Source: Pomphorhynchus laevis (taxonomy: Eukaryota; Acanthocephala; Palaeacanthocephala; Echinorhynchida; Pomphorhynchidae). From it: DNA of 64,000 nucleotides. The stretch is from the NCBI GenBank assembly GCA_012934845.2, contig WNNJ02001187.1:310001-374000 (forward strand), given 5' to 3'. Positions 10,692 through 20,579 of this stretch are shown piece by piece; position 1 is the stretch's first letter, and each line of letters opens with the position of its first letter. The translations under genes and the position numbers were made by a program. The notes under the pieces were generated by a model. It saw nothing but the letters and a program-made list of their open reading frames with translations, searched no databases and was not told the origin of the DNA.

Positions 10692-11185
10692 ATCCTCGAA
10701 TAGAAGTGACAATTACCTGGCCTTCTCATGAGTTTTTACCATTCCTAGATTGCGAAGTTTTGACCACTGATGTCTCCGTCACTAAAGTATTCAGAAAAGC
10801 TACAGAAACTAGCTTGTATATTCCTTGGGACAGCAGTCATTCGGCATCAACAAAACTAGGTGTGTTTCGTGGCTTCTGTTTAAGAGCGTATCGAATTTGT
10901 AACAAAGAAATTTATCTAAACGCCGAATTAAGCAAAGTTTTGAGAATATTTACATCTCTAGGCTACCCGATAGATATCTTACATAGAATAATTAAGAAAA
11001 CGAAAGAACGCATTCACACTTTCGCGCAATCCAACTTAATTGGTCCTCAAAAATTGAAACACTGCTTTCATATTCCCGCAATGGGTAGTTTAAGTGAGGA
11101 TATTCTTAATAAAATAAAGAGATTCGTTTTCCAGTCAGGATTACCATTAAAATGTTTTATGGTCCCGATGTACATATCATCTTGA
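10688..11185 (+). pseudogene. Penelope-type RT thumb region
   Basis: Continues the RT after the catalytic box: EFLPFLDCEVLTTD is the conserved FLDxxV block after motif 5, then TSLYIPWDSSHSASTKLG and a helical thumb with ILHRIIKKTKERI. A second frame change near 11.15 kb separates it from the endonuclease. Confidence 0.8.
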
Positions 11186-11225
11186 TGCACTAGTCACCAA
11201 ACCAATAAGAACTAATTTTGATAAG

Positions 11226-11519
11226 ATGGGTGTAGTCGACAAGGTTGGGTGTAGGGATTGTATAAGCATATACATTGGACAAACTGGACGTACTCTAAAA
11301 ACTAGATTAAAAGAACATAAGAAGGCACACACAACATCAGCGCAGTCGGCATTAGTAGACCATGCTCACCAAACTGGGCATGATATCGACTTTGACAATG
11401 TGTCAGTTTTGACTTCCGAGCCTAACTTAAAACGCCGATTAGTTATGGAGGCTGTCGCTATAACGATCTTCGAACCAAATTTGAATGTCCAAAATGATTT
11501 TGTTTTTCATACATTGTAA
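11226..11519 (+). pseudogene. Penelope GIY-YIG endonuclease domain
   Basis: GVVDKVGCRDCISIYIGQTG contains the Cys pair and the YIG; RTLKTRLKEHKKAH carries the catalytic Arg, and SALVDHAHQTGHDIDF the His residues of the CCHH motif. The C-terminal part RRLVMEAVAITIFEPNLNVQ has the Glu-bearing helix and the xxNxN end typical of Penelope/Poseidon proteins. Domain order is opposite to the Naiad that hosts the insertion. Confidence 0.85.
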
Positions 11520-12057
11520 CTTAACTTGTTTTATTGTTTCAGATACTTCTTGATAATGTCCGCGGTTAGCGAACGAAATATCAAAGAAATATTCAATTTC
11601 TTTTTTCTGGGAATGGCATTTAGATACAAAAATATTTACATAAAGATCTTTTAGCCTTTTATCACTTAAAAGTTGTTTTAATAGTTCTAATTGTTTATTT
11701 ATATACATATCTTTTTTAATATTTTTAAATCTATTTTTCTTATTCCTTTTATCACTATGACTTCTTGGTTGGCGTCTAACCGGATTATTATAATATAGTT
11801 GTTTATTATGTATTATACTACTTCTGCCAATTCCTTGTACCACGTCATTCAATCCCAATGGGTACATGGAATTAAGGGTTTTAATCCAAAAATCTTCTTT
11901 TTCTAATAGTTTTTGATTTAATATTGATATGTTTTCTTAGATAATATGTTCTAAAATAAATAATTTACAGTTTTTAATATCATGTCCTATTAATCTCATA
12001 TGTTTATGAAATATAGTTTGACTATTATGCTGTATATTATATATGTGTTGCCTAAAC

Positions 12058-12297
12058 CTAGTTTTTAAGCATTTGATATGTTTTTCCTATATACTGCAAT
12101 CCACATGTACATTGTATTAGATACACTACACCTGCGGTATTGCAGTTACAATTATTATTAATATTTAATGAAAAACATTTGTTTGTCGTATTACTTACAA
12201 TACAATTATTATTTATAACATCACAAACAATACAATTTTTGCTGTTACATTTAAAAGATCTAAAATTGAAATCATTAGTACTTACGTATTTTTCCAA
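12058..12297 (-). pseudogene. Naiad GIY-YIG endonuclease domain
   Basis: Cys-rich lead (FKCNSKNCIVC, NNNCIV, CNCNTAG), then VVYLIQCTCGLQYIGKTYQM with the GIY-YIG core. The Arg/His continuation follows past a stop at about 12065. The domain is 5' of the RT on the minus strand, the diagnostic feature of Naiads. The copy at 59456-59695 differs at few residues. Confidence 0.8.
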
Positions 12298-12499
12298 TAT
12301 GGTTGATTACATGTAACTTTTAAGTCATAATTTTTAACGTTGCTTTTTCGGTGTCGCCACCTAGTTTGGTTGACTCAAACTAAACTTACAACGGGCCATT
12401 CAGCAGCATCTGAAAGGAGGCTGCCCTGCTTAAGGTGGTTGCAGGCTGGAACAAGATCTATAAAGATCTACCACCTTCACTCCATGCGCTACGCGACCT

Positions 12500-12610
12500 A
12501 GCTATTGGTCTCTTAAACGTGATCTCTGTTTAAGAGACATGTCTCTGTTTAAGAGAACAGTCTCTGTTTAAGAGACCTAGCTATTGATCTCTTAAACGTG
12601 ATCACATGAA
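12500..12610. repeat. Short tandem repeat around CTCTGTTTAAGAGA
   Basis: Three to four partly palindromic units of 17-20 bp, each with TCTCTTAAAC or its complement, flanked by two copies of AGCTATTGRTCTCTTAAAC. It adjoins the 5' leader of the Naiad copy. Function unknown. Confidence 0.65.
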
Positions 12611-12805
12611 GCAGTTTACATTTTAAAGTGAAATCATCTTGGGATGCAAACTTCCCCATTTTTTAAGAATTAATAATTCATCAAGCTTGTTTGAAAATAA
12701 GAAAAAATAGTAGTAAAGTCGTAACCAATAATACATAGTTTCAGTATTTCTGACAATCATATTACCGTGAAAACAAAGTCCACAGATCAATAATAACATG
12801 TCAGT

Positions 12806-14218
12806 AGAACAAATCAAATCAAATAACTGAGTCTAGGTATTTTATATAATTATAAAATAAACAAAACATAATAATGCTAAGTCAAAATTTAATAATTAAA
12901 TAATAAAATTAATAATTGTTTTCAGATTTTCTATAATTTAAATCAAGTTAAAATAAAAAATTGAAATTTAAAATAAACGTCATTTTTATGAATTGACTAA
13001 TAAATAACAGACGTTGTATCATAATAAGAATTAGAGTGCATCAAAATGAACTGCTATGCTATCAGGTTTCGGCCCCTAACTCCTCTACCCAACATGGCAG
13101 CGAGGCCAAATACATGCTAATGATGTATTTCCTATGGTAAAACTATCTAGTATCTTATTCTAATGCAAAGTATATTATTTATTATCCATCCATAAAAATT
13201 TGCCACTTAAGAGTTTAAATTTATTCTTTATATTATTGTGTTGATTTATATATTTTACTATGTTCTGCTTGATGTTATTTTTATAGTAACCTAGTTTAAA
13301 ATATGTATCTATTAAATTATTTAAATGATTTTGAAGAAAGTCAATATCATTACATATTGCTGCAATTCTTAAAATTTCATTATTTAATGTATGATATTTT
13401 ATATTATTGTTTATTTATATACATATCTTTTTTAATATTTTTAAATCTATTTTTCTTATTCCTTTTATCACTATGACTTCTTGGTTTGCGTTTAACCGGA
13501 TTATTATAATATAGTTGTTTATTGTGTATTATACTACTTCTGCCAATTCCTTGTACCACGTCATTCAATCCTAATGGTTACATGGAATTAAGGGTTTTAA
13601 TCCAAAAATCTTCTTTTTCTAATAGTTTTTGATTTAATATTGATATGTTTTCTTAGATAATATGTTTTAAAATAAATAATTTACAGTTTTTAATATCATG
13701 CAGAAATATGTTTCTCGTAAATTTAAATATGTCATCTTTACGATATAAATTAATAGTAGTTTTAATTAATGTTAGTTTAATGTTCATATTTAGATATACA
13801 CTTTCTTTATCATTAATATTGGTTTTGTTAAGAATAAGGCTTTCTGGATAAATTTGTTCACTAATTGAATAAAAATTATTTGAATTAAATACACATATAT
13901 CATCAATATATCGAAACATATATTTCATATATTTATATTGTTTAGATTTAGTTTTTACACAGTTATGAACAAATTCATGTTCTATAAAGCTTAAAAACAA
14001 GTCAGCTATAATTGGGCTACTATTACCACCCATTGTCACACCTTTTACTTGTCTAAATATAGATGTCCCTACTTTTAAATAATTTTGATTTATCAAAATA
14101 TTTAAGGATTATATTAATTCAATTTTATCCATATTTTTATATTTACTTGATGGTTTAATTTTTGTTTAAATTAAATATCGTAAAGATGACATTTAAATTT
14201 ACAAGAAACATATTTTTG
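12806..14218 (-). mobile_element. Naiad PLE copy, internally rearranged
   Basis: Minus-strand copy from its 3' terminal motif (12806-12840) through tail, pseudoknot block (about 13045-13105), RT end and RT core to about 14165. Between 13408 and 13697 about 290 bp of the linker/endonuclease region (matching 59084-59340) is spliced into the RT end. At 14166-14218 a piece of RT in reverse orientation ends the copy, next to the tandem repeat. Confidence 0.8.
13653..14096 (-). pseudogene. Naiad RT catalytic part
   Basis: The frame has NYLKVGTSIFRQVKGVTMGG then NSSPIIADLFLSFIE and FRYIDDICVFN, about 96% like the copy at 7710-8168. Its C terminus changes to KNCKLFILKHII because of the rearrangement: those residues belong to the endonuclease region. 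Dead copy. Confidence 0.8.
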
Positions 14219-15165
14219 TACCAGAAAGATTTCTGGTAACTTCACATTGAGTGCTAAATCAGCACTACTGCTTCATCAAATAGACTCATTAGCAAAAGCA
14301 CTGGCAAATGCCAGCGCATGTCTCTTTAATATCGGCTAACTTTTATCATGAATTTAAAGAGAGTGAGACCATTCCGCGTGAATTTCTTGTAAAACATGTA
14401 AGCCAGACGCGAAAGAATAAAGAATGCCGTTTTGTCATCACAATGAATCATCAGTGCCAGATCCCTCCCACTACTGGATGAAGAGGAGGACTGCAGATGG
14501 CACACGAGTCATGTGTATGAAGTACCAGAAAGATTTCTGGTAACTTCACGTTGAGTGCTAAATCAGCACTACTGCTTCACAAAATAGGATCATTAGCTTT
14601 AGCACTGGCAAATGCCAGCGCAGGTCTCTTGAATATCGGCTAACTTAAATCATGAATCTCGAAAGAGAATGAGACTATTCCGCGTGAAATACGTTGTTAT
14701 CATTGAAGCCAGACGCGAAAGAACCGTATCAAGTACCGTTTTGTCATCACAATGACTCATCAGTGACGGATCCCTCCAACTACTGGATGCAGAGGAGGAC
14801 TGGTACTTGCTATCGTTCTTCTGCGTTTAGCTATAATGATAACAACGTATTTCACGCGGATTGGTCTCCCTCTCTTTTGAGATCCATTATTTAAGTTAGC
14901 CGATATTCAAGAGACCTGCGCTGGCATTTGCCAGTGCTTTTGCTAATGATCCTATTTGGTGAAGCAGTAGTGCTGATTTAGCACTCAATTTGAAGTTACC
15001 AGAAATTTTTCTGGTACTTCATACACATGACTCGTGTGACGTCTGCCAGTCCTCCTCTGCATCCAGTAGTGGGAGGGATCTGGCACTGATGAGTCATTGT
15101 GATGACGAAACGGTACTTGCTACCGTTCTTCCGCGTCTGGCTTCAATGATAACAACAATTATTTA
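14219..15165. repeat. Retrozyme-like tandem repeat with hammerhead motifs
   Basis: Two direct units of about 304 bp (14219-14523 and 14524-14815, sense minus) are followed by about one unit in inverse orientation (14816-15165, sense plus). Each unit has a hairpin ACCAGAAA…TTTCTGGT, a GCACTGGCAAATGCCAGCGC hairpin and a CTGATGA box. It is inserted in Naiad sequence. No protein is encoded; the small frames across it are incidental. Tandem non-coding units with hammerheads are the layout of animal retrozymes, thought to be mobilised by PLE machinery. Confidence 0.7.
15031..15121 (+). ncRNA. Hammerhead ribozyme candidate
   Basis: Core boxes in order: GTC at 15041-15043 (predicted cleavage after C15043), CTGATGA at 15086-15092, GAAA at 15107-15110. 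Helix I is a long hairpin, TGCCAG…CTGGCA at its base with CCTCC/GGAGG further up (15044-15085). Helix II is GTCAT/ATGAC with a TGTG loop (15093-15106). Helix III pairs ACG (15110-15112) with CGT (15040-15042) and extends with mismatches and wobbles into CTCGTGTG/TACTTG. All invariant core positions are present. Units at 14.43-14.50 and 14.73-14.80 kb (minus) have a changed base in GAAA. Confidence 0.75.
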
Positions 15166-15262
15166 TAATTATTTATAATCTAATTATCAACATTTGATTA
15201 AACATTATTATTTTTATTTTTTTGTTATATTAAATACGTAGACTCAGTTAGCTGATTTGATT
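15166..15262 (+). mobile_element. Naiad 3' tail
   Basis: AT-rich tail ending TACGTAGACTCAGTTAGCTG plus ATTTGATT, the family's terminal motif. It follows the tandem repeat directly. Confidence 0.75.
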
Positions 15263-15279
15263 TGACCATATAAACAAGG

Positions 15280-17320
15280 AACAAAAGTGGAGGCAAAGGA
15301 TAGCCCTATCGAAACACCTCCCCTTCTGGAAATGATCGATGCCTCTTACCTAGAGCACGAACACAACTCATATTTTGTTCATCCAGAGCAGCCACATCTA
15401 ACCGAAGATAGTGTGGTACTAAATACTCTCATAGTAACTCCCACGAACACTCTCACATTACTCGGTCGAACGCTTTCTCCAAATCTACAAAGCACATGTA
15501 GATCGGTTGAGCGAATTTCCAAGAATGTTCGAGGATAGTTGAAAGAATAAAGAGCTGATCCTTAGTTCCACGACCTAAACGAAAGCCGCATTGTTCCTCT
15601 TACAACTGTCGCTCTACATGCCTTATCCTTAACTCAATAATCTTAGCAAATAACCTACTAGTTTGGCTATGATGTTTATGTCTTGATAATTTAAACATAC
15701 TTTTCGATCATCTTTCTGAAACATCGGAACCACTACCCCAGTTCGCCTTTCACTTGGAATCTTGCCTGACTTCAATGCAACATTGAAGACCCGTGTTAGC
15801 CACTTCATGCCAACAACGTCGAGAGCCTTTAAAGCTTCAGGTCGAATCTAGTCTACTCCAGAAGACTTGCTATTACGACGTTTTTTAACAACAGCAATAA
15901 CCTCTTCCAAAGGGATGAGCTCTTCCATTGATTCTAAAGTCTCTACTTCTTCAAGATAAGGCATTCCACCGGATTAAAAAAAACCTAAAATGCTCTTTCC
16001 AACAACCAAGAATTTCTTCAATGCCAGTCATCAGAGATCCTCTTTTGTCATAGACAGTTTGAGGAGTTTTCTGCTTTTCAACACGAAGGTTCCTGATCGT
16101 CCTTTAGTAGAGAATTCCCTCTGTGACAAGCACCTAAGGCATTCGAGCCACAACTTTTCACAGTTGCTTTGACAATCGAGGATCTGAACATCTTCTATTT
16201 CTGATCAATGTTCTTTACCTCTTCTGACAACAACAAGCAGTCCTTCCTTTGTAACCAGGAAAACGTTCTTTGACGGAAGCATTTACTAGACACTCCCAGC
16301 GCGCAATCACATAACTTTGGGTTTACCAGACTTGCCTAGCATTTAATTTTGTCATCGAAGCTTACTAACTACAAGGTAGAGATCGTTTGACCGCTCAGCC
16401 CCTCTCTTCACAAGAAACGTTCAAAACATAACGTCACAAATCAGATGAAACAATTACAAAATCGATCATTGATCTTTGACTTATAGAATTCTGATACCAT
16501 GTGCATATATGGATCTCCATATGGTCAAACATGGTGTGATTATGCACAAATTGTTACGAGAATGAAAGTGCAATAATTCAACACCACTCGCATTCAAGAT
16601 AAAAACCTTGAATGTTCTCTTGAAAAGAGGACAACAATAATTATCATTTTTTTTGACTTAAAGTCTCAATGACCCTATATTTTCGTTCACTGGGTTAAAC
16701 CTCTCTACCACGAATGGTTTAAGGTCCAGCCTGGATCCAAAAATTTTGTTCCATTTCCAGAATAGTGAATTGAAGACTATTTCTAGACCGTAGCGAACAA
16801 TCTCTCTAACTAATTCTGGTTCCTTTCCCGCTAGCGAGAAGAGATTCCATGTTCATACATAAAGGCTAGTCCGCTTCGGATGATGATGCTTCTTTCGCTG
16901 TATCCGTACAACTGTCCGATCACACGGCACCTTACAATAAAATATTTTCTGGTCAGTGGTAGTGGACCATTGCTCATCGCTCTTAATTTATTTTTTGTGA
17001 AATTTTAGCTTATCATTTTCATTGCTTTGATTTTGTTTGTTCGGCTATTTCTAGTTCCCGATATCTTTTGATGATCCAACATCGCTACTGTAAGGAAACA
17101 TGCCTCCGTGATTCTCTTCCGCCTTTTAATGCATTGCCCAGTCCACCGTTGGTGTTATCGGAATGATTTGAGATAGTCTATGAAAGGACTATCTTTGCGG
17201 CGATGCAAGTTGGCCAATTATTTGGCCGTTGATCAACTAATGTAGAACAGACGTTGCCTAGGCCGCTCTACGAAGAGGATAATTGGGCAATAGGTGCCCG
17301 CTTAATACTTAATCGATTGG
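15280..17320 (-). mobile_element. LINE with AP-type endonuclease and RT, decayed copy
   Basis: Minus strand, 5' end near 17320. At 16440-16920 it reads endonuclease pieces (GMNMESLLASGK-like start; LNASGVELLHFHSRNNLCI at about 16580). At 15280-15960 it reads RT: ALKSGKIPSERRTGVVVPMF and YMCFVDLEKAFDRVM, the first catalytic Asp block. It has many stops. The same family lies in plus orientation at 38.3-40.4 kb, and the two can be aligned base for base over the endonuclease. The motifs fit RTE-like LINEs; the clade is not certain. Open plus-strand frames here are shadows. Confidence 0.75.
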
Positions 17321-18119
17321 CACTCAGCGACCCAAATTGAAAAAGCGAAAATAGAAATTAAATATTATTTTTATAAAATTGGAGCTCAAATTGCATGTCA
17401 TTAAAAGATGAACTAGACTCTAGAATTATACTTATAAAACATAAATTAGAATATTGATAACTTACAAAATCACTAGTCTTAAAATCTACACTCTTAAACA
17501 AAATATTGTACCGGAAGTTCGAAAAGGCGACAATAAATTAAAATAGAAATGGAAGCGTTTTCTTTTTATATTTCAAAAGTATAATCATAGGCATTGAATG
17601 AAACTGAAACGAACTTCCATTAACGCCGTTTCCCAAGCTAGATGTTTATTCATCAAAGGGCATCTTCCATGACTTTTTTCATCAAAGGGTATCCTCACGA
17701 CTTTAGTTTTTTTATTTTGTAATGGCGCACATGAACCACAAATTCGTTTCTGTTTCAGCATCGGTCTATTATAATTTTTTAAATGTAAATCGATATTGAT
17801 TATTACTAGATAGTAATCGTAAATTTGAAATCTAATAGTTCAACTTTAAATTGTTCCAGTTCAAATCTATTACTAGTTTAAATACTTTAATTCTTAATTA
17901 TTATTGATTTTTTAGCATTGAAATCAGTATGTAATGTTTATATTAAATGATATAATCATTTAATATAAACATTTGATATTATATGTAATGATAATAATTT
18001 TAAATAACAATTTTAAATTTTAATAATAGGAAAGTAAATATATTCACTATAATAGTAAATATATTTACTATTATATATAATAGTAAATATATAATTAAGA
18101 TATATAATTAAATATATTC
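17321..18119. other. AT-rich spacer, no gene recognised
   Basis: Low-complexity A/T sequence, including a TATATAATAGTAAATATA cluster at 18040-18110. Nothing else can be supported. Confidence 0.5.
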
Positions 18120-18556
18120 CTAAAATACAATTTAAGCTTTACCGCCATTAGGACGAAAAATTGTAATTATAATAAAGAATTGAAATCAACATGTAACGAT
18201 GATATTAGAAATATTAACAACAATATGTAATAGTGATATTAGCATTAAAATCAGTATGTAATGATTATATTAGAAACATTCTAGAAACAGAATGCAATTG
18301 AAAAATCTTAATTTTGATGACATAAATGAACATATATGTACCATAATATAGAATTAATTGGAAATTGCCTATTATTTTAAATTTAAATTTTAAATTTTAA
18401 CTTTATACAAATTATATAAAATCTTATATGAAAATTGATTATTATTTATTATAATTTAATTATTTATTTTTTAATTATTGCAATATTATTTGGCATTATT
18501 TTTAATTTATAAATAGTATAAAATACATAGACTCGGTTAGCTGATCTGATCTAACA
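18120..18556 (+). mobile_element. Naiad PLE remnant, plus sense
   Basis: Degraded sense sequence of the CxC region (AGAAACAGAATGCAATTG, then a DKINEHIC-like frame) joined directly to the AT-rich tail and terminal motif at 18528-18556. The internal RT is lost. It ends 15 bp before the likely splice acceptor of the next exon. Confidence 0.65.
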
Positions 18557-18645
18557 ACATTTTAATTGTAGCATTCAGTATTCTACGGGTCAATTCAAGA
18601 CGATCCACCATTACAGTAAGCGTAATTCCATCTGTATTCATCTTA

Positions 18646-19647
18646 ATGACATCTATAGCATTGGTTTGTATTGCATCTTTCTATGACAAGTCGCACACAT
18701 TTAAAATAGAAACTGATCAGTCATCGCTGCCTTGGACTCTAACTCCCAATTTTATTAAGGATTATTCAATTTTAAATAGATATGAAAATTTCACAAGTCT
18801 CTATATACATAATATTGATGAATTTTTGAACGAAAAGCAACATGTTTTAACTGATAATGACAATCCCGTACGATTGTGTACAGATTTTCTATTCAATGAT
18901 GATGAGTTTTGGATGATGTTAGTAAATTCAAGTTTATACGCATATTGCAAGGTGTTTCGTATCAGCAATGGATTAAAAAATGTAACATTCGCTTTGCAAC
19001 TGCTGCATTATTGGAATGCTTCAGATCCGGTTAACACTGAACTTCAAATTGAACATTTGAAAACCCTTGTTAATAGATATCTAAAATCACTGAATAGTAC
19101 CAACTTCGGGAACTACACTCAAACTATCAGTCATCCATTTTATAAACAAATTTTAATATACGCAATCAGACAACAGATAATTCCAATTATGATAGTTAGT
19201 TCTTCTATAGTTGTATCAGTTACGAACTTGTGTGTCACAAAGTCATTTGCTCTTTCATTGATTTCCCTTGTTAGCCAAATGTTTACTATGTCAGTTTTAT
19301 ATTTGATTACAACGTACTTGGACGAGCAAATCATAAGCACAATGTGTCTCCTGATCGGAATGTGCATTCAATGCAGGTATATATTGTTATTGAATTGTGG
19401 ATATTGGCAGAGTCCGTACCGCGAGGCAAGTGAAAAGTGTTTAGATATGGTAGCAACAGTATATCAACCTCTACGAACTGTTGGATATGTGCTCGTATTT
19501 AGTTTATTACCAAATTTGATTTATGAGAAGATAAGCTCATGGAAACTAACCGTGACAGATAGCTTTGCAATTTGCATTTTAATATCTGACATTTTTTCAA
19601 CTTTCATTTTGACTGTATTTTATCAACTTTATAATAATGTATTTTGA
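18646..19647 (+). CDS. Multi-pass membrane protein, Patched/RND-like C-terminal half
   Basis: This long open frame ends in TGA. The frame stays open upstream to about 18560, and an AG at 18570-18571 (TTTAATTGTAG) is a plausible acceptor, so this is probably a last exon starting near 18572. Layout: one span just before and at the start (TVSVIPSVFILMTSIALVC), about 165 residues of polar loop with N-glycosylation sites (NFT, NSS, NVT, NAS, NST), then five spans (about residues 180-200, 205-228, 233-252, 277-295 and 308-330). One plus a large loop plus five is the second half of Patched-type RND proteins. No sequence motif confirms it. The Naiad remnant lies in its intron. Confidence 0.5.
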   Translation: MTSIALVCIASFYDKSHTFKIETDQSSLPWTLTPNFIKDYSILNRYENFTSLYIHNIDEFLNEKQHVLTDNDNPVRLCTDFLFNDDEFWMMLVNSSLYAYCKVFRISNGLKNVTFALQLLHYWNASDPVNTELQIEHLKTLVNRYLKSLNSTNFGNYTQTISHPFYKQILIYAIRQQIIPIMIVSSSIVVSVTNLCVTKSFALSLISLVSQMFTMSVLYLITTYLDEQIISTMCLLIGMCIQCRYILLLNCGYWQSPYREASEKCLDMVATVYQPLRTVGYVLVFSLLPNLIYEKISSWKLTVTDSFAICILISDIFSTFILTVFYQLYNNVF

Positions 19648-19893
19648 TTTGTCGGAAAATGTCAGACTAATCACCTGGATAACATGTTAGAGTAATTAAA
19701 TATTCTGTATTAATCAAATCATATGACCGTAACTCAAATGTATTAAACTTATTCAGTCGTTATTTATTATAAAATTTGAATTCTCACAGGCCGCTTTGTG
19801 AAACAGATTTTTACAATAAATTGTAAACACATGAGACAGTCAGCTGACTCAGTCTATGTATTTTATAAATAAAAATAAAGTGATTATAAATAA

Positions 19894-20420
19894 TTAAGAT
19901 TTTATACAATTTATATTTACCGCCAAAATGCTGACAGCATTTCCACGTTGGATGGCGATGCTAGCGTTTTGGAGGAGGCATAAAGTAGCACGTGAATCCC
20001 CGGAAACGTGCTTCAATCTTTTTCCTATCTCCTTAACAAGAGTCAAAGCAGAAGATCCCAGTGATCTATAAGTCTCTACTCCAAAAGAACAAAATATGTG
20101 GGACATGGGCAAGTCGCCATATTTCAGCCGTTTCCGCTCTTCGGCATAAGAAGCTGATTTGCCCGCTCCTCTGGCTGCGTTCCAAACATTGCTGGCTGCG
20201 AGGGTGTCCACGCAGGTGACGTCCCACATCAAACATTTCCCTTCACGCCAAGGAAAAATGGTGACTCCATCTGGACGTCGGCCTCTTCCGCTTTGGCTCT
20301 TGTTAAGGAGATAGGAAAAATATTGAAGCACGTTACCGGGGATTCACGTGCTACTTCATACCTAATCCAAAACGTTAGCATCGCAATCCAACGTGGAAAT
20401 GTGTCAGCATTCTGGTGAAG
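19894..20420. pseudogene. RT-polyprotein C terminus, inverted duplicate
   Basis: The minus strand (about 20300 to 19922) reads GRRPDGVTIFPWREGKCLMW, DVTCVDTLAASNVWNAARGA, AEERKRLKYGDLP, FGVETYRSLGSSALTLVKEI and ASIAIQRGNAVSIL: the C-terminal region following the RT in the lineage also seen at 35-36 kb. The plus strand at 20297-20420 repeats the last part (LVKEIGKILKHVTGDSRATS, then IAIQRGN), giving inverted arms of about 120 bp around about 255 bp. No catalytic RT part is present. Confidence 0.65.
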
Positions 20421-20579
20421 GCTCCAAAGGGCAAGAACATGGTAGGTTGGTGGTAGCAGCCAGTCTTGCTAAAAGAATGACATTTCTCTACGAAAAAGAC
20501 AAACTTTCTCCTGTATTTATCTTCTTTTATTAAAAAATTATTTCAAAAAATATATATTCATATAACGATAAAATTTAAT

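Larger units (their letters stand above)
9740..11622 (+). mobile_element. Canonical PLE (Penelope/Poseidon-like), nested
   Basis: A plus-strand element with RT followed by a C-terminal GIY-YIG endonuclease, inserted in the Naiad copy next to a CTTATATTT-rich tract. Its 3' end (11545-11600) has a decayed hairpin followed by CGAAATATC, like the other PLE ends here. The 5' part starts inside the protein, so the copy is 5'-truncated. Its coding sequence is split over three frames. Confidence 0.85.
7699..12425 (-). mobile_element. Naiad PLE copy interrupted by a second PLE
   Basis: Minus-strand Naiad: 5' leader and GIY-YIG at about 12425-12000, linker 12000-11626, then RT from about 9675 down to 7699, truncated in the RT C terminus. 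The gap (about 9676-11625) is a canonical plus-strand PLE. The flanks rejoin exactly the part of the Naiad that is continuous at 59.0-59.05 kb (…AAAAACTTCTTATATTT against …ATTTACATAAAGATCTT). The coding parts carry stops and frame changes, so it is not active. Confidence 0.85.

Noticed and set aside
15287-16172. Plus-strand frames at 15287-15538 and 15990-16172
   Set aside because: They are antisense to LINE RT sequence (FVDLEKAFDRV reads on minus).
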